Positions 6,410 through 14,409 of a stretch of 39,142 nt of DNA are shown here, one piece after another. The stretch is from an uncultured Collinsella sp. (lineage in GTDB: Bacteria; Actinomycetota; Coriobacteriia; Coriobacteriales; Coriobacteriaceae), in the NCBI GenBank assembly GCA_938023905.1, contig CALJCO010000134.1, positions 1 through 39,142 on the forward strand, written 5' to 3'. Position 1 is the first letter of the stretch. Each line of letters begins with the position of its first letter. The notes under the pieces were generated by a model. The model saw only the letters and a program-made list of their open reading frames with translations, did not search any database and was not told the DNA's origin. A program made the translations under genes and the position numbers.

Positions 6410-9178
6410 ATGCTAATGCTCAAAACCGCCACGGTACTCGAAGCCATCTCCAAGCGCCGCCGCACGGCGCGCCCCGCCGCTCACACCGGCATGTCCAAGA
6501 ACACCATATTCGCCGCCACCCATAGCGCCGAGGACGCCCTCGTGCTGCTTGACGCCACGGCCGACGGACTCACTGCCGAGCACGCCGCCGAGCGCCTGGA
6601 CGCCGCCGGCCCCAACACCATCGAGGCGCCGACCAAGACGCTCGCCCGCCGCATCGCCGACGCGTTCATCGACCCCTTCGCCGGCATCCTCGCCGCGCTC
6701 GCGCTGGTCTCGCTCTACATCGACGTGCTCGCCGTGCCCGAGCCCCAGCGCGATCCCTCCACGGTCATCGTCATCGGCATCATGCTGCTGGTATCGGGCG
6801 GCATGAAGTTTATCCAGGAAGCCCGCAGCGGCAATGCGGCCGAGGCCCTCAAGGACCTGGTCTCCAACACCTGCTGTGCCCTGCGCGACGGCGAGCGTAT
6901 CGAGATCCCCTTTGACGATCTCGTCCCCGGCGATGTGATCCGCCTCTCTGCCGGCGATATGGTGCCGGCCGATGCCCGCATCATCACCGCGCGCGACCTG
7001 TTTGTGATCGAGTCCGCACTCACCGGCGAGAGCGAGGCCGTCGAAAAGACCGCTGCCATCACCGTCGCCGAGGGTGCCGGCAGCTCCGCGCTGCCGCTCT
7101 CTGCCTGCAAGAACATCGTCTTTACCGGCACCTCCGTGCAAAACGGCACCGCTATAGCACTTGTCGTTGCCACCGGCTCGGACACCTACCTGGGCGGCAT
7201 CGCCAAGATGCTCAACGGGCGCGGCGAGAAGAGCGCGTTTGACCGCGGCGTCTCGAGCGTCTCCATGCTGCTCGTACGCCTTATGCTCGTTATGGCGCCG
7301 GCCGTCTTTGCCATCAACGCCGCCACCAAGGGCAGCGTCATCGACGCGCTGCTGTTCGCCACGAGCGTGGCCGTGGGCATCACGCCGCAAATGCTTCCCG
7401 TCATCGTGACCACGAGCCTGTCGCAGGGCGCCAAGGACCTCGCCCGCCGCCAGGTTATCGTCAAGGAGCTGCCGGCGATCCAAAACCTCGGTGCCATGGA
7501 TGTCCTGTGCTGTGACAAGACCGGCACCCTCACCGAAGACCGCATCGTGCTCGAGCGCTATCTCAACACTGACGGCAACGAGGACGCACGCGTGCTGCGC
7601 CATGCGTTTTTGAACAGCTTCTTCCAGACCGGCCTCAAAAACCTTATCGACCTGGCCGTCATCGACCGTGCCGACGTGACGCCCTCGACTGTCGCGCCCG
7701 ACTCCACGCTGGGCCAGAGCCTGCGCGACCGCTATACCAAGGTCGACGAGGTGCCCTTCGATTTCTCACGCCGTCGCCTGAGCGTAGTCGTCGCCGACGC
7801 CCGGGGCAAAACCCAGATGGTTACCAAGGGAGCTGCCGAGGAAATGCTCGAGATTTGCTCCTTTGTCGAGGTTGACTGTGTCGCCCAGCCGCTCAGCGAA
7901 AATAAGCTCGCCCAGATTCGCAAGCAAGTCGCCGAACTCAATGCCGAGGGCCTGCGCGTGATCGCCGTGGCGCAAAAGACCAATCCGCGCTGCGTGGGTG
8001 AGTTTGGCATCGCCGACGAGTGCGACATGGTGCTGATGGGCTTTTTGGCCTTCCTCGATCCGCCCAAGGCAAGTGCCGCCGGCGCCGTCGCCACCCTCGA
8101 GGCCAAGGGCGTGGCGGTCAAGGTCTTAACCGGCGACAACGACCGCGTGGCCGCCACCGTCTGCGAGCAGATCGGCATCGACGCGAGTAACGTCTTGCTG
8201 GGCTCCGAGATCGATGCGCTCGACGACGCCGAGCTTGCCGAGCGCGCTGAGAAAACTCATCTCTTTGCCAAACTCTCGCCGCTGCAGAAGGCGCGCCTGG
8301 TGCGCGTCATGCGCGAGCTGCTCGGTCACACCGTGGGCTTTATGGGCGACGGCATCAACGACGCCGCCGCCATGCGCGCGAGCGACTGCGGTATCTCGGT
8401 CGATTCCGCCGTCGACATCGCCAAGGAATCCGCCGATATCATCTTGCTCCAGAAGGATCTGGGCGTGCTCGAGCGCGGCGCCATCGAAGGCCGTCGCACC
8501 TACGGCAACCTGCTCAAGTACCTCAAGACCACGGTGAGCTCCAACTTTGGCAACGTGCTATCCGTGACTGTCGCGAGCCTGTTCTTGCCGTTTTTGCCCA
8601 TGAGCGCGCTGCAGCTGGTGCTGCTGTCGCTGGTCTACGAGATCGTGTGCATCGCGCTGCCGTGGGACACCGTCGACGACGCCTGGACCGCCCGTCCGCG
8701 CGCCTGGGATGCCGCGTCCATTAAGGGCTTTATGCTCGAGTTGGGTCCCGTGAGCTCACTGTTTGATATCGCGACTTTCGCCGCGCTCTTCTTTGTGGTG
8801 TGCCCCGCCGCCGTGGGCGCAAGCTGGTCCGAGCTTGCCGCCGCGGGCAACGTCGCAGGCATGACGGCCTTTGCAGCACTCTTCCAGAGCGGCTGGTTTG
8901 TCGAGTCCATGTGGTCGCAGACACTCGTAATCCACATGCTGCGCTCCCCGCGCCTGCCGAGCGCGCGCGACCACGCCGCGCCCGCGCTGTGCGCCCTCAC
9001 CGTGCTGGGCCTGGCGCTCGTCACCTGGCTGCCGGCAAGCCCCGTCGCCGATGCGCTGGGCCTCATGCCGCTGCCGCCGAGCTTCTTCGCGCTGCTCATC
9101 GGCATCGTCACCGCCTACATCGCGCTCACCCAGCTGGCAAAGCGCCGCCACATTGCCCGCCACGGCGAGCTACTGTAG
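6410..9178 (+). CDS. mgtA: Magnesium-translocating P-type ATPase (MgtA type)
   Basis: 922-residue inner-membrane P3B-type ATPase importing Mg2+. Visible in order: N-terminal cytoplasmic part, M1-M2 (DPFAGILAALALVSLYIDV..., STVIVIGIMLLVSGGMKF), actuator domain with LTGES (~206), M3-M4 with VGITPQMLPVIVTT, phosphorylation motif CDKTGTLTED with Asp369, nucleotide domain (MVTKGAAEEML, LTGDND), hinge GDGINDAAAM, and six C-terminal membrane helices including FQSGWFVESMWSQTLVIHMLR, typical of MgtA/MgtB. The ATG at 6410 follows AAGGAGG at 6400-6406. It is preceded by a promoter, a tiny ORF and a repeat, but no recognisable Mg2+ riboswitch. A possible hairpin lies after the stop at 9266-9323. Confidence 0.93.
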   Translation: MLMLKTATVLEAISKRRRTARPAAHTGMSKNTIFAATHSAEDALVLLDATADGLTAEHAAERLDAAGPNTIEAPTKTLARRIADAFIDPFAGILAALALVSLYIDVLAVPEPQRDPSTVIVIGIMLLVSGGMKFIQEARSGNAAEALKDLVSNTCCALRDGERIEIPFDDLVPGDVIRLSAGDMVPADARIITARDLFVIESALTGESEAVEKTAAITVAEGAGSSALPLSACKNIVFTGTSVQNGTAIALVVATGSDTYLGGIAKMLNGRGEKSAFDRGVSSVSMLLVRLMLVMAPAVFAINAATKGSVIDALLFATSVAVGITPQMLPVIVTTSLSQGAKDLARRQVIVKELPAIQNLGAMDVLCCDKTGTLTEDRIVLERYLNTDGNEDARVLRHAFLNSFFQTGLKNLIDLAVIDRADVTPSTVAPDSTLGQSLRDRYTKVDEVPFDFSRRRLSVVVADARGKTQMVTKGAAEEMLEICSFVEVDCVAQPLSENKLAQIRKQVAELNAEGLRVIAVAQKTNPRCVGEFGIADECDMVLMGFLAFLDPPKASAAGAVATLEAKGVAVKVLTGDNDRVAATVCEQIGIDASNVLLGSEIDALDDAELAERAEKTHLFAKLSPLQKARLVRVMRELLGHTVGFMGDGINDAAAMRASDCGISVDSAVDIAKESADIILLQKDLGVLERGAIEGRRTYGNLLKYLKTTVSSNFGNVLSVTVASLFLPFLPMSALQLVLLSLVYEIVCIALPWDTVDDAWTARPRAWDAASIKGFMLELGPVSSLFDIATFAALFFVVCPAAVGASWSELAAAGNVAGMTAFAALFQSGWFVESMWSQTLVIHMLRSPRLPSARDHAAPALCALTVLGLALVTWLPASPVADALGLMPLPPSFFALLIGIVTAYIALTQLAKRRHIARHGELL

Positions 9179-9238
9179 CGCCCGAATTGTGGCGCGCGAC
9201 CCATCAGGCGGTCAAAAAGTCCCGTCTCAAGTTAAACC

Positions 9239-9323
9239 ACTCATTTAAGTACGTCCCCAATGAGTGCGGCGGAATGGCTCCCCTTGACAGCTTAAAGCCG
9301 TCATGCAGGAACCATTCCGTCGC
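9239..9323 (+). repeat. GTCCCC palindrome plus adjoining hairpin after mgtA
   Basis: 9239-9265 is an exact 27-nt copy of the repeat with arms ACTCATT/AATGAGT and loop core TAAGTACGTCCCC. Directly abutting it, GCGGCGGAATGG (9266-9277) pairs with CCATTCCGTCGC (9312-9323) with one mismatch. The second hairpin could act as the mgtA terminator, though there is no U-run. Confidence 0.7.
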
Positions 9324-9367
9324 AGCCTTATGAAAGGGACTGGGTTGTAAATGTTGGAGAAGAGCCG

Positions 9368-10681
9368 TTAGCGCCCAGGGGTCAGGATCACCAGGGCGTC
9401 GTGCTCAAAGGGATGCTGAGCCACGCGCACGGTGCCGTCACCGTTGTCGCGAACGGGCAGCTTGGCGACGCGCTTGTCTTCCATGTCGAGAACCGTCGCC
9501 GTCCAGCCACGCGCGCCGTCGAGCTTAAACTTGAGCGCCGTGGTGCGCGGCAGGTACGTGACGACGCGATCGCCAACGCGCGCCACACGAATGGCCTCGC
9601 GCGCGTCATCGAGGAGCTCCTGCGCCGGAACCACGGCAAGTGCGTCGTCGCCAGCCGTAGCACCCAGGCCGGCAAGCACATGCTCGATCGCGCCAAAGTC
9701 CCAAACGCCCGCAAACTGCAGACACTCCTGCCAGCGGAACGGCATATCGAAGCCCTCGCCCAGCACCGAGCCCTGGCTCTTGCTAGTCTGCCAGTTCCAA
9801 ACACCGTGCGCGCCATAGGTCACACCCGCGCTGGCGCCGGCAAGGATCGACGACCACACACTCGCGCGGCAGTCCTGCGCGGTGAAGCGCCAGTACACAT
9901 TGCGCGACGCACCCATCTGCTCGTAACAAGGCTCAGAGTTGACCATCGGCTTTTTGGGATAGTTGGCGATAAAGTCCTGCGGCAAGTGCCAAGCCTCGGG
10001 CTGGCCCTCGTAGTTGTGGCCGGGCTGGAACATGTAGAAGTCCAAGCGGTCCAGGTACCGTGCCGGGATGGTGCGGTTGCCGCGGTTGATATGCATGGTG
10101 CGCAACGCCTCGGGCGCGCGATTGACGACTTCGTCGAGGGCATCCTCGTAATAGGCGATCGCCTCGTCGCTGGTAAAGTCGGTATCGCCCGTCACCACGT
10201 AAACGGGGTCGAACTCACCCAGGTTCTCGACGACGCGGGCAACGTGGGCACGGACCTCCTCGCGCGGCATAACCTCGGCACCGCAATGCTCGGCAATCTT
10301 GGCGCCCCAGGTACCGGGCACGTAGTTGCACCACATAAGCACGAGTGCCGGACGAATGCCGTGCTCGACGGCAGCGCGACACATGGCGGCGGCACGATCC
10401 CAGTACGCTTGGTTGGGTCGGGACCAATCAAAATGCACGCCATCCTCGCTGGCATAGGGCCAAATGCCCAGATCGGGGCAGCAGCGATCCCACTGCGGCA
10501 GCGTGTTGATCTGCAGCACGTTCATGCCCTGCTCGGCGCGACGGGTCAGATAGTAGTCCCAATCGGCCTCGGCAATGCTCGTAAACGCGCTCCAGCACGT
10601 ATCGGCAAACCAAAAGAACGGTTTGCCCTCGCACAAAAAGCCATCCTGGCGACCGTTGACGGTCAGCGTTCCCAAACTCAT
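9368..10681 (-). CDS. DUF4038/apiosidase-like glycoside hydrolase
   Basis: 437 residues, cytoplasmic (no signal peptide). The N-terminal ~330 residues are a TIM barrel of the DUF4038 type: LCEGKPFFWFADTCWSAF at the start, GMNVLQINTLPQWD, FQPGHNYE, MVNSEPCYEQ (likely catalytic Glu), AGVTYGAHGVWNW. A C-terminal ~90-residue beta domain (DUF5060/apiosidase C-terminal-like, VVTYLPRTTALKFKLD...) follows. The characterised relatives are GH140 enzymes that remove apiose from rhamnogalacturonan-II. Two in-frame ATGs exist; the AAAGG ribosome site is only 2 nt before the one at 10687 but 8 nt before the one at 10681, so I chose 10681. It lies downstream of a PTS permease on the same strand, with a terminator between them. 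It may act on imported plant oligosaccharides. Confidence 0.8.
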   Translation of the reverse strand: MSLGTLTVNGRQDGFLCEGKPFFWFADTCWSAFTSIAEADWDYYLTRRAEQGMNVLQINTLPQWDRCCPDLGIWPYASEDGVHFDWSRPNQAYWDRAAAMCRAAVEHGIRPALVLMWCNYVPGTWGAKIAEHCGAEVMPREEVRAHVARVVENLGEFDPVYVVTGDTDFTSDEAIAYYEDALDEVVNRAPEALRTMHINRGNRTIPARYLDRLDFYMFQPGHNYEGQPEAWHLPQDFIANYPKKPMVNSEPCYEQMGASRNVYWRFTAQDCRASVWSSILAGASAGVTYGAHGVWNWQTSKSQGSVLGEGFDMPFRWQECLQFAGVWDFGAIEHVLAGLGATAGDDALAVVPAQELLDDAREAIRVARVGDRVVTYLPRTTALKFKLDGARGWTATVLDMEDKRVAKLPVRDNGDGTVRVAQHPFEHDALVILTPGR

Positions 10682-10818
10682 CTGCATGTCCTTTCGTTCG
10701 ATAAAGGATTTGCGAACCGCCGGAAACTTTCGCGGCAACCCCGCGCGAAAGCCCCCGCCGCTTGGCAAACCCTCGCGGGCGAATCTCACCCGCCCCCCAT
10801 CAGTCTACCTTGCAAGAA

Positions 10819-10850
10819 GGGCCCCGCCGGGCTTGCGCCTGACGGGGCCC
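10819..10850 (-). terminator. Intrinsic terminator after the PTS gene
   Basis: GGGCCCCG at 10819-10826 pairs with CGGGGCCC at 10843-10850; on the minus strand it is followed by TTCTTG. It separates the PTS gene from the DUF4038 hydrolase, though read-through is possible. Confidence 0.65.
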
Positions 10851-10891
10851 TGTCGTGTAGGTGAGGTCATATGCAACCGAATGGTTTGGCC

Positions 10892-12319
10892 TTAGGCCTC
10901 CATCTCGGCGAGTTCCTCCTTGGAGAAGCCGCAGGCAAAGACGACGGCAGCGGCGATGACAAAGGAGATTGCCATACCAACGATAGCCCAGACGGTGTTC
11001 ATCTGGCCACCCTGCAGGTAGTTGGTGAAGACCAGGAAGTTGGAGGCACCGCCTGCGAGGTAGTAGGTAACACCCATGAGGCCGGAGAACACAGCGCCGA
11101 TAGCACCGCCGATGAACATGCCAAACATGGTGCGACGGAAGCGCATGAGGATGCCGAAGAGCGCGGGCTCGGTGACGCCGCCGGCGATGGCGGAGATGAC
11201 GTAACCGATGGCGAGAGACTTCTCGTCGGGGTTCTTCATCTTGAGGAAGGCACCGAAGGCGCAGCCCCAGACAGCGGCCATAGCGCAGTTGGTGGAAACG
11301 AAGACGAAGGGATCGTAACCGGCAGCGATGATCTGAACCTGGGCGAGCAGGATGACGGGCATGTGCATGCCGCAGACCACGAAGAGCTGCCAGAAGGCGC
11401 CGAGGATGGCCATGACGATCAGGATGCCGATGCCGCCAAGGTCAGCAAGGCCGAAGAGGGCGTTGGCGATCAGCGTACCGATCTCGTTGCCGATCGGAGC
11501 GAGGACGATGAAGGCAATGGGGATCGTGACGATCATGGTGCAGAACGGCGTGAAGACCGTGGACAGCACGTCGGGCATAACCTTCTTAAAGAACTTCTCG
11601 ATGAAGTACAGGACGGGCACCGAAAGGATGATCGGCAGGACGGACTGCTGGTAGTTGGCAGCGGCGATCTGGATGCCGTAGACGGAGATGATTCCGCCGC
11701 CCTCCTGGGTGGCGACGCTCACCACGGAAGGAGCCATGAGGGCGCCACCGAGCAGCATGCCGAGCACCGGGCTGGCGCCGAGCTTCTTAGCGGCGGCATA
11801 ACCCAGGTAGATGGGGATAAAGGTGAACGTGGCCTCGTACAGCGTGGTGTAGAGGAACGTATAGGTCGGGTCGTCGGCCGAGAGCACACCGAGCATGGTG
11901 GGGCCGAGGACGGCCGCGATGGTACGGAACAGACCACCGGCCATGAGCAGCGGGATGAGCTGGGTCATGGAGCCCGACAGATAGTCGAGGATGATGTTAG
12001 GCAGGTTCTTGAGCTCGAACTTCTCCTTGGGAGCGTCGAGGTTCTCGTTGACCGCCTCGCCCTGTTTGACGCCGGAGATGGCGACGAACTCGGCGAGCAC
12101 CTTGGGCACGTTCTGGCCGATGATGACCTGGAGCTGGGCGCCGGCGAACTGGCAACCCAGAACACCCTTGACCTTCTTGATCTTCTCCACGTCGACCTTG
12201 TTGTTATCCTTGAGCGTCAGACGCAGGCGCGTCATGCAGTTGGTGGCAACGGAAACATTCTCCGCGCCGCCCACGAGCTCGAGGACATCGGTGGCAATCT
12301 GCTTGTTATCTACTGCCAT
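10892..12319 (-). CDS. PTS EIIBC permease, beta-glucoside/glucose superfamily
   Basis: 475-residue inner-membrane permease that imports and phosphorylates a sugar. Residues ~5-85 are the EIIB domain with the phosphorylated Cys28 (TNCMTRLRLTL, instead of the commoner HC.TRLR). Residues ~105-465 are the EIIC domain with ~10 membrane helices and the substrate-site motif GGVTEPALFG. No EIIA domain follows, unlike full-length BglF/BglP (~620 residues), so an EIIA must be supplied by another protein. The start at 12319 has GGGGAGGGG at a proper distance; the in-frame ATG at 12334 does not. The leader carries a 12-bp bulged hairpin, with a GTAAACA/TGTTTAC inverted repeat upstream. The substrate is unknown; beta-glucosides are suggested by the GH1 6-phospho-beta-glucosidase at 25061. 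Confidence 0.9.
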   Translation of the reverse strand: MAVDNKQIATDVLELVGGAENVSVATNCMTRLRLTLKDNNKVDVEKIKKVKGVLGCQFAGAQLQVIIGQNVPKVLAEFVAISGVKQGEAVNENLDAPKEKFELKNLPNIILDYLSGSMTQLIPLLMAGGLFRTIAAVLGPTMLGVLSADDPTYTFLYTTLYEATFTFIPIYLGYAAAKKLGASPVLGMLLGGALMAPSVVSVATQEGGGIISVYGIQIAAANYQQSVLPIILSVPVLYFIEKFFKKVMPDVLSTVFTPFCTMIVTIPIAFIVLAPIGNEIGTLIANALFGLADLGGIGILIVMAILGAFWQLFVVCGMHMPVILLAQVQIIAAGYDPFVFVSTNCAMAAVWGCAFGAFLKMKNPDEKSLAIGYVISAIAGGVTEPALFGILMRFRRTMFGMFIGGAIGAVFSGLMGVTYYLAGGASNFLVFTNYLQGGQMNTVWAIVGMAISFVIAAAVVFACGFSKEELAEMEA

Positions 12320-12374
12320 GGGACCCCTCCCCATATCTTCGTGTGCCAGCCCCCTTGGGCTTAGGCACGCCTTT

Positions 12375-12410
12375 GGCCCGGCGACTATAACCCCTTACGG
12401 TTGCCGGACC
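12375..12410 (-). promoter_or_regulatory. Leader hairpin of the PTS transcript
   Basis: In the minus-strand RNA, GGTCCGGCAACC pairs with GGTT and GCCGGGCC in two blocks separated by a 6-nt bulge (one mismatch). It lies ~56 nt before the start codon. It does not match the ribonucleic antiterminator consensus of BglG/LicT systems. Confidence 0.35.
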
Positions 12411-12425
12411 CTTGGATACGCTGTC

Positions 12426-12442
12426 GTAAACAAAGTGTTTAC
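12426..12442. promoter_or_regulatory. Inverted repeat GTAAACA-N3-TGTTTAC, candidate operator
   Basis: Perfect 7-bp arms around AAG, ~107 bp upstream of the PTS start. Its half-sites match those near 33090, 34415, 12664 and 12747. Confidence 0.5.
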
Positions 12443-12606
12443 TGAACGTTTACGGGCTTTAGTTTACACGGAGCGCCTCATTTGTGGCAATTTTACCGTG
12501 CAGAGTCCGGCGAACGGTAGGAAATCGGGGGTGAACGTATTCCAATGGCGGGAGATAGTCTCTTTGACTGTCTATTGATAAATGGCTCTTTACGTGGGCT
12601 TTTATT

Positions 12607-12635
12607 TTGATAAACACCTCTATGACCTGTTAACT
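12607..12635 (+). promoter_or_regulatory. Candidate promoter of the esterase gene
   Basis: TTGATA (12607-12612), 17-bp spacer, TTAACT (12630-12635). Both palindromic operators lie downstream of it, at about +22 and +105, suiting a repressor roadblock. Confidence 0.4.
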
Positions 12636-12663
12636 CATCAACAGAAGCCCTGCTAGAAGCTAG

Positions 12664-12677
12664 TAAACATATGTTTA
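12664..12677. promoter_or_regulatory. Palindromic operator TAAACATATGTTTA
   Basis: A perfect 14-bp palindrome (16 bp as GTAAACATATGTTTAG if one outer mismatch is allowed), between the promoter and the esterase gene. Confidence 0.5.
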
Positions 12678-12746
12678 GTAGTTCATGGCGTGTTAAATTT
12701 TGCCGTTTACCGAGTTTATCAGCTTGTTCTGCAATTCTGGATTAAA

Positions 12747-12760
12747 CTAAACATGTTTAG
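12747..12760. promoter_or_regulatory. Palindromic operator CTAAACATGTTTAG
   Basis: A perfect 14-bp palindrome, 50 bp before the esterase start and 83 bp from the first palindrome, a spacing (about eight helical turns) that would allow looping. Confidence 0.5.
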
Positions 12761-12809
12761 ATTGTATTGCCGCTTTTGTTTCCCACTAGCGGCGCAAGGG
12801 AGGCAGCTC

Positions 12810-14147
12810 ATGGAACTCAAATTGTGTACCTACGCAACCGTCACCACCTTGGGCGACTTTGGCCCCTGGATCAGCAAGGTCGTACTCGACCTGCCCTGCA
12901 CCGTGCGCGCCAACGACATCGACGCGAACACCTTCCATATATATGTAGAGCGTCACGAACGCTCGGGCGAAGTTCTGATGCGCAAGGAGCGCGGCGCCGA
13001 CCATGCCGCGCCCTCCGTGGGTTACATCGACGTTCTCGCCGCATATCCGTGCGACGAAAACGGACGTAAGCTCGCCGTGGGCACCCATGTGGCGCTCGAG
13101 GTCGCCGAGCAGCGCCTGACCAAGACCATCGAAGGCGGCGTCATGGGCTCGCGCATGCTCGATGACCAGCTGCGCATCACGCAGCTCGCGGCTCTTCCCG
13201 GCAACGACGGCGACGATCCCACCTGCGGCCTGGTCTTCGACACCTGCCGTGGCGATATCTGCCCTGCGCTCAAAGGCTGGAGCAACGACACGCAAAAGAC
13301 CGCCGTCGACGGTATCGCGCTCGAATACGGCTTCTTTGAGCCCAGCTTTAAGGCCGAGGACTCGGCATGCTTCAACCCCTTTGCGCCCGAGGCCACGGCC
13401 GTGCCCCAAAAGGCACCGCTCGTGGTGTATCTGCACGGCGCCGGCGAGGGCAAGGGCGCCACGCAGGGCGAAGGCGCCACGCGCGCCTATATCGGCAACC
13501 GCGTGACGGCCATCAGCCAGGCGCAGATCCAGCGCTACTTTGGCGGCTTTGCCTGGGTGCTCGTGCCGCAGTCGCCCACGTTTTGGATGGACAACGGCGT
13601 CGAGCAGCTTGGTCACTCCAACCAGAGCATCTACTCCCCCGTGCTCAAGGCACTTATCGATGAGTTTGTCGCCGAGCATGCCGACCGCATCGACACCGAC
13701 CGCATCGTGGTCGCCGGTCTTTCCAACGGCGGCTTTATGACCCTGCGCCTGTGCGCCGACTACCCCGATTTCTTCGCCGCGGGCCTTCCCTGCTGCGCCC
13801 CGTGGTACAACGCCACGGACGAGGACGTAGCCGCGCTCGCCAAGACGCCGCTGTGGTTTACGCACTCCAAGGGCGACGAGCTCGTGTGCCCGCAGCAGAC
13901 CGTGCTGCCGCTGTTCGCGCGCCTGCGCGATGCCGGCGCCAACGTGCATCTCACCTACTTTAGCCATGTCGAGGACCTGACCGGCGTGTATCGCGAGGCC
14001 GACGGCTCGGCCAAGAAGACGTTCAACCACGGCGTGTGGATCCACCAATTCAACGACCTGTGTTATCAAGACTTCGACGGGGGCAACGTACTCATCGACG
14101 GCGAGCCGGTGGGCTGCTGGGAGTGGTCGGCCAGGGTCGACCGCTAA
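12810..14147 (+). CDS. Alpha/beta-hydrolase esterase with N-terminal Ig-like domain
   Basis: 445-residue protein without signal peptide. Residues ~1-130 resemble the Ig-like domain of EstA-type esterases. Residues ~195-440 are an alpha/beta-hydrolase: oxyanion segment VVYLHGAGEGKG, nucleophile elbow GLSNGG with Ser305, acid in HSKGDELV, and likely His in FNHGVWIHQ. COG4099-type relatives are called esterases or peptidases. A role in removing acetyl or aryl esters from imported sugars would suit its position, divergent from a PTS permease; this is inference. The ATG at 12810 follows AAGGGAGG (12796-12803). Upstream open frame to 12690 overlaps the operator region and is not translated. A large inverted repeat follows the stop. 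Confidence 0.8.
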   Translation: MELKLCTYATVTTLGDFGPWISKVVLDLPCTVRANDIDANTFHIYVERHERSGEVLMRKERGADHAAPSVGYIDVLAAYPCDENGRKLAVGTHVALEVAEQRLTKTIEGGVMGSRMLDDQLRITQLAALPGNDGDDPTCGLVFDTCRGDICPALKGWSNDTQKTAVDGIALEYGFFEPSFKAEDSACFNPFAPEATAVPQKAPLVVYLHGAGEGKGATQGEGATRAYIGNRVTAISQAQIQRYFGGFAWVLVPQSPTFWMDNGVEQLGHSNQSIYSPVLKALIDEFVAEHADRIDTDRIVVAGLSNGGFMTLRLCADYPDFFAAGLPCCAPWYNATDEDVAALAKTPLWFTHSKGDELVCPQQTVLPLFARLRDAGANVHLTYFSHVEDLTGVYREADGSAKKTFNHGVWIHQFNDLCYQDFDGGNVLIDGEPVGCWEWSARVDR

Positions 14148-14160
14148 GCCCTCCCATCGC

Positions 14161-14279
14161 GGGGACCGGGGTTTAGTCTTGCAAACGTCCTCGGGCATGC
14201 ATGGGCTGGCGCTTTGCGCTTCGCGCTGCGCCTGCCCATGCCCCCTGCGGAATGTTTGCAAGACTAAACCCCGGTCTCC
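14161..14279. repeat. 119-bp nearly perfect inverted repeat
   Basis: Arms of 26 bp (14161-14186, containing GGGGTTTAGTCTTGCAAAC, and 14254-14279) differ at one base, which still allows a G-U pair. The inside is also self-complementary: GGGCATGCATGGGC-GGCGC against GCGCC-GCCCATGCCC. The whole can form one long cruciform. It lies 13 bp after a stop codon and may stop transcription, but it is far larger than a terminator needs to be and looks like a palindromic mobile element. Confidence 0.8.
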
Positions 14280-14409
14280 GCTGCGTTGACGTTGCTGTGA
14301 CCCTGGCCGGCCGCTTCTAGCGGGCCGCCGGGTCGGTGGCGATGGGGGCATGGGTCCCGTCTTGCCTTGCGCGTAACTGGCTGAATTGATTTTGATTGGA
14401 GCTGTTCCT

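Larger units (their letters stand above)
12320..12809. other. Divergent regulatory region, PTS gene / esterase gene
   Basis: 490 bp without a gene. On the minus side lie a leader hairpin (12375-12410) and an inverted repeat (12426-12442). On the plus side lie a TTGATA-17-TTAACT promoter (12607-12635) and two perfect palindromes, TAAACATATGTTTA and CTAAACATGTTTAG. The DNA is clearly richer in A+T than its surroundings, as expected for a promoter region. Confidence 0.6.

Noticed and set aside
10871..12364. Long plus-strand open frame over the PTS gene
   Set aside because: Low-complexity Asp/Gly/His-rich translation antisense to a clear PTS permease; typical shadow frame of high-GC DNA.
12320..12440. 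BglG/LicT-type antiterminator site in the PTS leader
   Set aside because: The hairpin seen does not match the RAT consensus, and no antiterminator gene is present.
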